Assembly (NCBI RefSeq): GCF_025766255.1
Contig: NW_026516668.1
Span: forward strand, 744,001 to 808,000
DNA from: Zychaea mexicana
Taxonomy: Eukaryota > Mucoromycota > Mucoromycetes > Mucorales > Lichtheimiaceae
Length of the DNA stretch: 64,000 nt
Direction: 5' to 3'
Of this stretch, positions 22,301 through 31,039 are shown piece by piece; the stretch's first letter is position 1, and each line of letters begins with the position of its first letter. The notes under the pieces are model-generated. The model did no database searches. It saw only the letters and a program-made list of their open reading frames with translations, and was not told where the DNA came from. Position numbers and translations under genes: made by a program.

Positions 22301-23345
22301 TAGGGATCCGTATCAGAACCGTAGAACCGGAACCGAACCGAACCGAAACCGAGAAAATACGGTTCGGTTCCTACCAAGGACCGAACCGGAACCGAACCGG
22401 TTCTGTATACTTAGAACCGAAGAACCGAGAGGCAGAAGATTGCAATCAGCGATTTTGGTAGTTAGTATAAAGTAGGCTATAATGGAAGTTACGAACAATG
22501 TTATTTCGAAAAGACCACGAAGTAGTGTATTTGCAAGCCATACTTTATTGAAACCTGCAAAAGCAGAAGGGAGTGAAAAATAGTAAAGAAGAGAAGAGAA
22601 AAAAATAAAAAAACACTTCTTCTGACGGCAGCTTGCTTTCTCCGCCCATGACGCACATCATTACTTGTTCCTCTACTTTGCTACCCACAATGCATTTTTC
22701 TCCATGACGTACTACTTTACTAGATTTATTATGGCTTCTCGATCAGTTTTATCAAGTTTGTGCATTCCGTTTGAGATTGCGCATTCTGGGGCTCATAACA
22801 GAATTATCTTACCCATTCACCCTTTGCCTTTTATGAGACACTATACACTATACACACGTAGAGACACAGCAGCTGTATGTACTGCCGGTTGTGGTTCAAT
22901 TCCTCCAATGTTACGATAACATATTGTACTAGTAATACTAAGTCGCTCTAAGTAAGTACTATAAGCTCCACTTTTTTTTGTAAAAACTGTGCTTCAATCT
23001 TTTAACCATGCAATGACCCACATCGTATAAGAATGTTTACATTCTGTTTCTCTTATTCATTTTGAGATCGCTGTTCAATGTACAATAATAAACTATTCTT
23101 TTTTACTGCAGTATTCAAGTATACCGCGACATTTGAACACACACATCAGCTTTCATTTAAAGATACCGGATCTTGCCTTTTTTATATACATGAAGGGTTT
23201 GGCTCTTCGGTTCGATTCTTCGGTTCTACGGTTCTCGTCGGTTCTAGTCGGTTCTAGTCGGTTCTAGTCGGTTCGGTTCTTGCTTTAGACGATTCGGTTC
23301 GGTTCCCTTCAAGAACCGAACCGAACCGAACCGTGCGGATCCCTA
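22301..23345. mobile_element. 1.05-kb non-autonomous element with GAACC-rich ends (hAT-like)
   Basis: Begins TAGGGATCCG at 22301 and ends with its reverse complement CGGATCCCTA at 23345. Both ends are followed inward by many copies of GAACCG/CGGTTC, some forming local hairpins (about 22350-22430 and 23205-23335). Subterminal short repeats of this sort suggest a hAT-like MITE. No transposase frame inside; the longest open frame (22665-22919) is not recognised. The flanks show no obvious target duplication: the left is an interrupted arm copy, the right the outer end of another inverted arm, so later rearrangement is likely. Confidence 0.5.
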
Positions 23346-23809
23346 ATCATGACCACAAACTAGAGTCATTTAATTGAGCTGAACTGAATAATCTCAAGGT
23401 TTTCTCAAAATTTGATTGTCGCAAGGCACCTGTAAAACGATCAAGTCTTTAGTTGTCTATCAATACTTCTCCATCACATCAATTTGTCTTTTTTACTTAT
23501 GTGCATATTTCTTCTTCCCTATACAAAAATTGAGTTTTTCCATATATGCCCATTCATATATCAATGTTCTATGAAATAAATTTCTATTTTTCCCAAGGCT
23601 CTTTGTTGCTCATACAGTATACGATTGTGGGTCCCAATACCAAATAGGTAACATAAAAGGCCTCACCCGTGATAAATACAAGCTTGATGTAACAAAGGCA
23701 TGAAATGACCAACAAAACACACTTTCTTTTCTCATCATCTGCCTTGCCCAAATTGTCCAACACCATGGTTTCCACTTGCTCCATACATTAAGCTCAAACT
23801 CGTAACTAA
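23346..23809 (-). repeat. Inner inverted repeat, left arm (464 bp)
   Basis: Reverse complement of 25075-25538; only one mismatch noticed, near the outer end. It contains the 66-codon frame at 23584-23784. The two arms enclose the truncated Harbinger transposase. Confidence 0.85.
23584..23784 (-). CDS. 66-aa repeated small ORF with one hydrophobic segment (left copy)
   Basis: Starts MEQVETMVLDNLGKA, followed by a hydrophobic stretch that could span a membrane once. Identical to the product of 25100-25300. Truncated versions of the same start occur at 22257 (plus) and 29443 (minus). No family recognised. It may be the 5' part of a transposon gene rather than a complete protein. Confidence 0.35.
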   Translation of the reverse strand: MEQVETMVLDNLGKADDEKRKCVLLVISCLCYIKLVFITGEAFYVTYLVLGPTIVYCMSNKEPWEK

Positions 23810-23814
23810 TGTCT

Positions 23815-24873
23815 TCATTTTAAATAAACACAAATGATCGTAGATATGCTCCACAGAAAGCAGCCTTCAACTAGCCATTGTCCTTCTATAGAACTATCAT
23901 TTATCATGAGTAAAAGAATAAGGAATTTTTTCCATACCTGTTGTTTTTTTCCATGCGGGTTCGAAAGGGGCTTGACCAGCGTCGCCCAGCGAGGGTAGAT
24001 TCCATCGGCCAGATAGTACCCCATGTTGTACTCGTGGCCGTTGATGGAGACATTCACTGGTGGCGCGCGTCCAGCAGCAAGATCGGTAAAGAGGTGCGAT
24101 CGCTCGAGCACATTGATGTCATTCAATGTGCCGGGGCACCCAAAAAAGACATGCCAGATCCACAAGTCATGAGTGGCAGCAGCTTCCAATACCACAGTGG
24201 GTGCCTTCTCCTTGCCAGAATACTGCCCGTGCCATGCGGTGGGGCAGTTTTTCCATCTCCAATGCATACAGTCCACTGAGCCGAGCATGCCTGGAAAGCC
24301 ACGCTTCTCATTGAAGGCCAAGATCTTGCGGATATCATCCTCGTTTGGCGTGCGCAAGTACTCGTCGCCAAAAGCAGCAATAACTGCAGCGCAGAACCGT
24401 TTGAGGCATTCGAGCGCCGTCGACTTGCCCGTGCGCACATACTCGTCGGTTGCATCTGCTGGGACACCATACGCGAGTTGTCTCATCGCTGAAGTAATTT
24501 TTTGATACGACGAGAGGCCGAGTTTGTGAGCGGCGTCGCGTTTCTGGACGAAATAATCGTCCTGCTGCTTCACACCCTCCATCACGCGCAACAGCAGGTC
24601 TCGATCCATTCGATACCGGTTTCTGAACATATGCGCCGGATACACCGGATCTTCGGCAAAATAGTCTTTGAACAGACGTGCATCCATTGCGATGCGATCT
24701 CGGTGAGTCGTTTGACGGCCAGGGACAGATCCACGATGCTTCTTCTTTGTCGCATACTCCTGTTGGATCATATGGTCGATCTCTTCCATACGACGTTTGA
24801 ACACAGCGATGCGACGCTGCTCTTCTTCTTCTTCGTCAACAATAAGGTTCATGAGGCGTTTCAAGTTAGGCAT
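23815..24873 (-). pseudogene. PIF/Harbinger transposase (DDE_Tnp_4 family), 3'-truncated
   Basis: From ATG 24873 (MPNLKRLMNL; an upstream in-frame ATG at 25008 falls in the element's terminal DNA) the frame encodes a Harbinger nuclease: GMLGSVDCMHWRWKNCP with the first catalytic Asp, the central NDINVLERS Asp region and GYYLADGIYPRW. After GKKQQ at 23938 a GTATGG donor follows and the frame enters non-homologous sequence, reaching the inverted repeat by 23812. The downstream exon that should carry the last catalytic acidic residue and the usual ERAFG-type region is absent, so nuclease activity is not expected. The N-terminal basic and acidic region is intact. Confidence 0.85.
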
Positions 24874-24904
24874 ATTTAATATAAGATGGGAGAGAGAAAG
24901 CAGG

Positions 24905-25074
24905 AAACAAACAAATACGCAGGAACGCAAAAAGACAATCACACAATTTAAGTCCGCTATTGCTAGTCGGCAATAATAGCTAGTCCGCTGTAAAAATTGA
25001 CTCGCCAAAAAGAATAATTGGAATAGCGAGTGGTGAAAATAGAGGAAAATTTAGCTAGTCCGCTGGACTTGCTC
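24905..25074. repeat. Surviving Harbinger terminus
   Basis: The minus strand begins GAGCAAGTCCAGCGGACTAG at 25074 immediately inside TTA, matching the usual Harbinger pattern of a G-rich terminus next to a 3-bp TTA/TAA target site. The motif CAGCGGACTAGCTA recurs inside. The opposite terminus is not visible because the element is truncated. Confidence 0.5.
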
Positions 25075-25538
25075 TTAGTTACGAGTTTGAGCTTAATGTA
25101 TGGAGCAAGTGGAAACCATGGTGTTGGACAATTTGGGCAAGGCAGATGATGAGAAAAGAAAGTGTGTTTTGTTGGTCATTTCATGCCTTTGTTACATCAA
25201 GCTTGTATTTATCACGGGTGAGGCCTTTTATGTTACCTATTTGGTATTGGGACCCACAATCGTATACTGTATGAGCAACAAAGAGCCTTGGGAAAAATAG
25301 AAATTTATTTCATAGAACATTGATATATGAATGGGCATATATGGAAAAACTCAATTTTTGTATAGGGAAGAAGAAATATGCACATAAGTAAAAAAGACAA
25401 ATTGATGTGATGGAGAAGTATTGATAGACAACTAAAGACTTGATCGTTTTACAGGTGCCTTGCGACAATCAAATTTTGAGAAAACCTTGAGATTATTCAG
25501 TTCAGCTCAATTAAATGACTCTAGTTTGTGGCCATGAT
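25075..25538 (+). repeat. Inner inverted repeat, right arm (464 bp)
   Basis: Pairs with 23346-23809 almost base for base, so with the 1.27-kb loop it would form a very long hairpin. Its outer end overlaps the last codons of the gene at 25507-26106, which are therefore duplicated at the far end of the left arm. Confidence 0.85.
25100..25300 (+). CDS. 66-aa repeated small ORF with one hydrophobic segment (right copy)
   Basis: Same product as 23584-23784 and opposite orientation, as expected from the inverted repeat. See that entry for content. No evidence of expression. Confidence 0.35.
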   Translation: MEQVETMVLDNLGKADDEKRKCVLLVISCLCYIKLVFITGEAFYVTYLVLGPTIVYCMSNKEPWEK

Positions 25539-26106
25539 CAATCACAATTTGCTCAATTGTCTTAACATTCCTATAAAGAAAGAAAGAAATCAATACATAT
25601 GCTTGGCCATCATAAACTAGATCTGTTTCTATATACTTGAAAAAGGTGCGGACATCCATGGGATTTGTACAGAGGCCAGCGTAGTCGAGCACAACCAGTC
25701 GAATGGACGAAGTCGTTGTTTTTGCAAACATAAGGAAATCTATACGAAGAGAGGAAAAAGAAAGGAAGTGGAAAATTAATGGTAGGATCTGGCGCTGTGG
25801 ACCTTTTTTTTTTTTACCTTGCATGTCACCATTTTGGAATCGCAATTGTTTCGAAATACTTTGGGCAGTAGCAGTAGGGGATACATCTCTTGTCAAAAGG
25901 TCTGAGCTTGCTCGACAAATGGGCGAAACAAATACTTTTTCACAAAGGTCATTCACGTGTAAACTATTCACCATTTTTTGTAATACTTCTAGATGTTTTT
26001 GTGGTGTTTCTTTTGATGGTGACTTCCTGCAGTAACTGACAGTTATCCAACCCGTTAATTGTCGTGTCATTTGCTGAAATGTTTTGCGATTGAACGTTCT
26101 ATCCAT
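25507..26106 (-). CDS. Unrecognised spliced gene inside the transposon island
   Basis: From ATG 26106 (MDRTFNRKTF) the frame continues to stop 25507. A probable intron (donor GTAAAA near 25818, acceptor CGTATAG near 25742) separates a C-terminal exon beginning DFLMFAKTTT. The product is soluble-looking, with no motif I recognise. An upstream frame (26138-26265) with good coding character (FGQPKSTRQGCDMIKARN) probably supplies an earlier exon, but I could not close that junction in phase. It is convergent with the small ORF in the inverted arm and divergent from the Merlin-type transposase. Cargo, a transposon accessory protein or a captured host gene are all possible. Confidence 0.45.
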   Translation of the reverse strand: MDRTFNRKTFQQMTRQLTGWITVSYCRKSPSKETPQKHLEVLQKMVNSLHVNDLCEKVFVSPICRASSDLLTRDVSPTATAQSISKQLRFQNGDMQGKKKKGPQRQILPLIFHFLSFSSLRIDFLMFAKTTTSSIRLVVLDYAGLCTNPMDVRTFFKYIETDLVYDGQAYVLISFFLYRNVKTIEQIVIDHGHKLESFN

Positions 26107-26137
26107 TGCATCTCCTATTTCCCTCCCCAAAAAAAGG

Positions 26138-26265
26138 TTAGTCATTTACCCAAGGAGTGGTTTTTCTCAACTTGCCCATAGATTCAGGTTTCAGCACCCA
26201 TAGATTTCTGGCTTTGATCATATCACACCCTTGACGAGTGGACTTCGGCTGACCAAAATTCCAGT
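26138..26265 (-). CDS. Probable upstream exon of the unrecognised gene at 25507-26106
   Basis: Reads CNWNFGQPKS ... MGKLRKTTPW on the minus strand, followed by a donor-like GTAAATG and a branch-like CTAAC. The composition differs from the AT-rich DNA to its right. Phase to the next exon does not close in my hands. Confidence 0.3.
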
Positions 26266-26365
26266 TACAAACGTTCTTTGGTAAGTTACACAAAATATAT
26301 AAAGTTATATAAAAATTTTTTTTTTGATTTTTCATAAAACACTTTTTTTCTTTTTCTTTATCAAA

Positions 26366-27324
26366 ATGTTTAAATCAAATGAAACACTATTTCGAATACT
26401 TTACGACGATGAACAAGCTATAATCTATTTACAAAAGCAAGGACTTATAAAACCTTTTATTTGTAAAAAATGCAAAAAACCATTATCCATTGGAAAATAT
26501 TATTAAAGATATCGATTTTATTGTTATCCAGATAATATTAGAAAAGGTGTATTCGCCGAAACATTATTTGAAAAAACAAATCTACGACCAATACAAATAG
26601 TAGAATCATTACAGCAATGGATGATTGGTATATATCTTTTATAATATAACATATATAATATTAATTTGTTTTTTATATAGATCCTTCTCCTATAAAAGTG
26701 TCTCTACAAATGGGAATCGATGATGAAACAGTTACACGATTATATTCAAAAATACGCTTTGCGTTAAAAACATGGATCCTTAACAATCAAGAGTTATGGA
26801 AAAATGTAATTGGTGGATAAGATGAAATTGTTGAAATCGACGAATGCTGTTTTGGCAAAACAAAAATTACTACTGCAAAGCATAAACGATACAGAAAACA
26901 TATGTGGATATTAGGTGGTTATCAAAGAAATTCAAATCTGTTCTTTTTGGTGCCTGTTCAAAATCGAAAAATGTCAACATTATTACTAATAATCAAGGAT
27001 CAAGTTTATCAAGGAACAACTATAATTACTGATGGCTTACGATCTTATACAAGCTTAAACAAGATGGGATATATTCATAAAGCAGTTGATCATTCGAAAT
27101 ATTTTGTGGATCTAAATGATTCAACAATATATACTAACAGTATAGAAGGTTTTTGGATGCATTTAAGAAAACATATGCCCAATATAAAAAAAGATTCTAA
27201 GCTATATACATTGTATTTTTTAGATTATGCTTTTAGAAAAAGATATCATCATAATTTGTTTGAAATGTTAAAAACAGTTATTATGTATTATAATGAAAAT
27301 CAAATGAAAATCCAAGATCAATAA
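26366..27324 (+). pseudogene. Merlin/IS1595-type (ISXO2-like DDE) transposase, AT-rich, with two in-frame TAA codons
   Basis: Exon 1 (26366-26627) and exon 2 (26681-27324) join in phase across a 53-nt intron (donor GTATAT, acceptor TTATATAG). The N-terminus has a zinc-ribbon-like CKKCKK. The catalytic region shows EIDECCFGK (first Asp), TIITDGLRSY (second Asp) and NSIEGFWMHLRKHMP (acidic third residue), the order seen in ISXO2-like/Merlin enzymes. TAA codons at 26504-26506 and 26818-26820 interrupt it, yet the frame is conserved through both. It uses far more A/T than host genes, suggesting a foreign or relic element. Under the standard code it is inactive. Confidence 0.8.
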
Positions 27325-28079
27325 AAATACTCTTTATTCTATCAGATATTATATCCACATTTTTTAATTTATTGGTATTATTTTCACTTAATAATTGTTT
27401 TTCATACATTAATATATTGTATAATAATTGTAAACAATATTCATCTCTTTGAAAATTTTTATCAATGTTATTGCTATCATCTGAATTATCGTCATCTGAA
27501 TTATTATCATCTGAATTACCATCATCTGTATAATAACCATCTTCTAAACAATATTCATAATATGTTCTATTACTATCTTCTTTTACATAGCATCCATTGT
27601 ACTCAAAATTTCTACATTTATTATTATTATTATATCTTTTCTTTTTTGTATTACTAATATCAGGAGTACTAAGATTTGAAAGACTTCGTTTATTACTATC
27701 ATTGTTATTATCTTCTATTTCACTATTATCTGTTAATAGCTCATCAATATTTTTTTTCTCTATTATAATTTTCATTACTTACTAATACATCATTACCTTC
27801 TAATGAACTATCATCTGTAACAGATGGTGTTGATAAATTTTTTGTTTTATTGTTATTATATTTTTTTCTTTTACTTCCTCTTCTTTTTGTTATTTTATAA
27901 TATTCTTGATATTTTTCTCCTTGTTGACCATTTTCATTACTATATGATATTTCAAAATCAATTTGTTTATTTTTTTCATCATATAGAATATTAACATTTT
28001 TAATATTGTTTTCAATCATAAAATTAATTATAATTGATCTTTTAAATTTTGATGTAAATTTTTTATGTGTCTCTTCCAT
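27281..28079 (-). pseudogene. Asn/Asp/Lys-rich protein convergent to the Merlin transposase, frameshifted
   Basis: Two overlapping minus-strand frames: the first from ATG 28079 (MEETHKKF) ends in an A-run at about 27745; the second covers 27775-27281. A one-base slip in the run of eight A at about 27750 would join them into about 260 residues. The product is low complexity with serine-aspartate-asparagine repeats and two similar NLSTP-containing blocks. Its 3' end overlaps the transposase 3' end by 44 bp. The AT-richness matches the transposase, so they probably belong to one element. No family recognised. Confidence 0.5.
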
Positions 28080-28148
28080 TTTGATATTAGTTTTATATAT
28101 ATTATAAAAATTCAATTTTTAAAAAAATTATTATGCAAATTTAGAATA

Positions 28149-28873
28149 TCATCGCTCTTTTAAAATTACCATTTGCCGCTTCTTGCCATTATATCCATCA
28201 GTAGTTAGCCATTTGTTGATCTGGTTAGCAGTAAACGAATCACCAACATTCGGTATATTGGCTATCACTAGATTGAAGATATCCTTCTCAGTTAATGACT
28301 TGAGATCATAATGATTCTTGACACTACTAGCTGGGTTTGCTGTCAAAAAGATGCGCAGAAGGTCCATGACACTAGCTTTTGTTGGTTTAAGGACTAGAAA
28401 AAAATACTAGAGTAAATATACAAAAATAAAATATTGCGCTGCTCTCGATTTTGTTACCATTATAACTGTCTGTTGACTTGTACGAGCTGGAACCTACAAA
28501 AAAAAGAAGAAGGATTTGCATTAAAGCAAAGTAATGGTTGCCATTGATACTTTGATAGTTTACTGCTTTCAACATTATCTAGTGCACAGCTGCTGCTTCC
28601 GTTAGGTATACTGGAGTCGTTTGTTTCAATAAAGCTGGGGGAATCAACGTGACAAGGAGGTGGTGTATCAGGGTAATTAAGATATGTAAAGGGATCGCGT
28701 TCAGCGACTACCTTGCCAATGGCAATGGGTCGTGTGTTGCCTCTCTCCGACGTATAAACAATATCAAATGGTGTCCCATTAACAATGGCTTTGCACTTCA
28801 CATGATTTGCTTCCGTTACTGACTCTCCTAGCACCAAACACGCTGCCTGCCCTTTCGTGATCAATGTTGTCAT
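28149..28873 (-). CDS. Unrecognised spliced gene inside the transposon island
   Basis: Exon 1 starts at 28873 (MTTLITKGQAACLVLGES) and encodes a compact domain with PIAIGKVVAE and DPFTYLNYPDTPPP. Two introns with good signals follow (acceptors TTTTTTTGTAG or GGTTCCAG near 28490, and TTTTTTCTAG near 28394), leading to a last exon with MDLLRIFLTANPAS and ending VILKER. The GC-balanced composition resembles host genes rather than the adjacent AT-rich Merlin module. Exon 1 loosely recalls an uncharacterised domain attached to plant En/Spm-type transposon proteins, from memory only. Its promoter side carries four copies of the island's 20-bp repeat (28918-28998). Confidence 0.5.
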
Positions 28874-28917
28874 TGCAATACAATGAAAAAAGAAGAAAAA
28901 AAAAGGGCTACCTTAAT

Positions 28918-28998
28918 GTTATGAGACTGAGCTTAATGTAACCGATGTCAGCTTAATGTAACCGATGTCAGCTTAATGTGACTGGTTTCAGCCTAATG
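28918..28998 (+). repeat. Interior short array of the 20-bp island repeat
   Basis: Three to four units of the CTTAATGTAACCGATGTCAG type, the last ones diverged, in the orientation of the left array. It sits about 45-125 bp upstream of the gene starting at 28873. Confidence 0.75.
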
Positions 28999-29469
28999 TT
29001 CTATTCTAGTTTTATCTTGTGTCCCTTTTAAACTCAACTCTGACTCTTATTGTAAATGTAACTGATCTTAGCTTAAATGTGATAAATACAAGCTTAATTG
29101 ATATACCGGCTATATATCTTTAGCAATGATTATTATTTAAAGGGTGCTCCACCTTTTATCTGATACGGTGTAGCATATAATTTATTCAGATCAAACACTG
29201 TCAAATATAATGTCAAAAACCAGACCCTTTTTCACTCTTTTATTTTAGTATAATACATCCTCTTTTTTCACTTTAATAAATCTTCATCTTTCTTTTTTTG
29301 ACTTTCAACAAACTTAACGTTTTACTTTTAACATATTTATCATTAATGTAACAAAGGCATGAAATGACCAACAAAACACACTTTTTTTTCTCATCATCTG
29401 CCTTGCCCAAATTATGCAACACCATGGTTTCCACTTGCTCCATACATTAAGCTCAAACTCGTAACTAAA

Positions 29470-30300
29470 CTGATATCAGTTACATTAAACAGCAGACATC
29501 GGTTACATTAAGCAGACATCGGTTACATTAAACTGACATCGGTTACATTAAGCTGACATCGGTTACATTAAGCAGACATCGGTTACATTAAGCAGACATC
29601 GGTTACATTAAGCAGACATCGGTTACATTAAACAGACATCGGTTACATTAAACAGACATCGGTTACATTAGACAGACATCGGTTACATTAAACAGACATC
29701 GGTTACATTAAGCAGACATCGGTTACATTAAGCAGACATCGGTTACATTAGACAGACATCGGTTACATTAAACAGACATCGGTTACATTAAGCAGACATC
29801 GGTTACATTAAGCAGACATCGGTTACATTAAGCAGACATCGGTTACATTAAACAGACATCGGTTACATTAAGCAGACATCGGTTACATTAAGCAGACATC
29901 GGTTACATTAAGCAGACATCGGTTACATTAAGCAGACATCGGTTACATTAAACAGACATCGGTTACATTAAGCAGACATCGGTTACATTAAGCAGACATC
30001 GGTTACATTAAACAGACATCGGTTACATTAAGCAGACATCGGTTACATTAAGCAGACATCGGTTACATTAAACAGACATCGGTTACATTAAGCAGACATC
30101 GGTTACATTAAGCAGACATCGGTTACATTAAGCAGACATCGGTTACATTAAACAGACATCGGTTACATTAAGCAGACATCGGTTACATTGAGCTAGCGTT
30201 TGGTTACATTAAGCAGACATCGGTTACATTAAGCAGACATCGGTTACATTAAGCAGACATCGGTTACATTGAGCTAGCGTTTGGTTACATTAAGTTGACA
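29470..30300 (-). repeat. 20-bp tandem repeat array, right (about 40 units)
   Basis: Unit on the plus strand CAGACATCGGTTACATTAAG with AAG/AAC/GAC endings, exactly 20-bp periodic over 29521-30180. A variant (GAGCTAGCGTTTGGTTACATTAAG) occurs twice at the outer end, bracketing three normal units, as a higher-order duplication. Same family as 22012-22230. Confidence 0.92.
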
Positions 30301-30339
30301 TGGTTAAATTATCCTACTAGATTTCTCATCAATTTTTTT

Positions 30340-30734
30340 TTACTTCGTAAAGTACTGAGAAAAAAGAGCATCATAGTTGTTCTCATTACGACACTTGTCT
30401 AAGCATCTATAAGAATGAGAAACAAAACCTTCGAAGTCACTCAACCTTAAGCTATTGGATGCTTCGCCGATTCATGTCATCAACGTCTTGCTTTCCAACA
30501 ACCTACTGCGCTTAACTTTGCTCTTAACAACCGACCAAAATTGCTCAATAGATTGAGTTCAGGAAAGTATGACGGAAGGTAGGCACATCGATATCCTCGA
30601 GACTCGATATATTTAGAGATATCTTTAGCCGTGATGAATAGAAGCATACGACTTTGATTTTGGCAAGCATGCGAATTCAGAACTGGCGGGGTACGACTTT
30701 GATTTTGGAAAAGAGTGTAAAAGCGAGTACTCAT
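30340..30734 (-). pseudogene. Decayed Tc1/mariner-type (DDE_3) transposase C-terminus, right arm
   Basis: Inverted copy of 21547-21941 with the same frameshift and in-frame stop. See that entry. Confidence 0.7.
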
Positions 30735-31039
30735 CTTAAAAAAAAACGAATTTTTTTTTTGGCCGCCCTTTTTTTTAAAAAACCGCCCTTTGGCGTTGGA
30801 ACGACTGTACTATGTTCTTAATGATGTTTGTAGTCATGTAGTATGTTACACGTAGGAGCTTATACAATACCGTCATTAGCCTCTTTAAGAATTCTTATAT
30901 AGCCTTCTGATTGGCTCCAATGTAAGCCAAGAGATCACGTGTAAAAGGAAAGGATGTGAAAAAAAGCTCCAGTGTGAAACGCCTTCCCACCCTTTCGTGC
31001 TTTTCTTGTTGTATCTCGGCTGTTGCGAACCAGGAAATC

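Larger units (their letters stand above)
21375..30811. mobile_element. 9.4-kb nested transposon island bounded by long inverted repeats
   Basis: The outermost bases (AGTACAGTCGTTCC, then AACGCC and AAAGGGCGG) at 21375 are repeated inverted at 30811. Going inward both ends carry the same modules in the same order: the terminus, a decayed Tc1/mariner-type DDE_3 transposase 3' part, a 20-bp minisatellite and a segment beginning at an ATG in MEQVETMVL. Inside lie a GAACC-rich element, a truncated Harbinger transposase between 464-bp inverted arms, a Merlin-type transposase with an acidic partner gene, and two unrecognised spliced genes. Bases next to the ends are CA (left, before GTACAG) and TA (right), so a TA target duplication is possible but not proven. 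Whether this moves as one unit or grew by nested insertion and inverted duplication is open. Confidence 0.65.
29343..30811 (-). repeat. Right outer inverted-repeat arm of the transposon island
   Basis: Inverted counterpart of 21375-22300. It continues inward beyond the left arm's homologous part to 29343 with a piece of the 66-aa ORF segment (start at 29443), which the left arm lost at the GAACC-rich element. Confidence 0.7.

Noticed and set aside
24123..24879. Several 110-125-codon ORFs overlapping the Harbinger transposase
   Set aside because: Shadow frames of the transposase reading frame on either strand.
29470..30300. CRISPR array
   Set aside because: The 20-bp units are head-to-tail without unique spacers and the genome is eukaryotic; it is a minisatellite.
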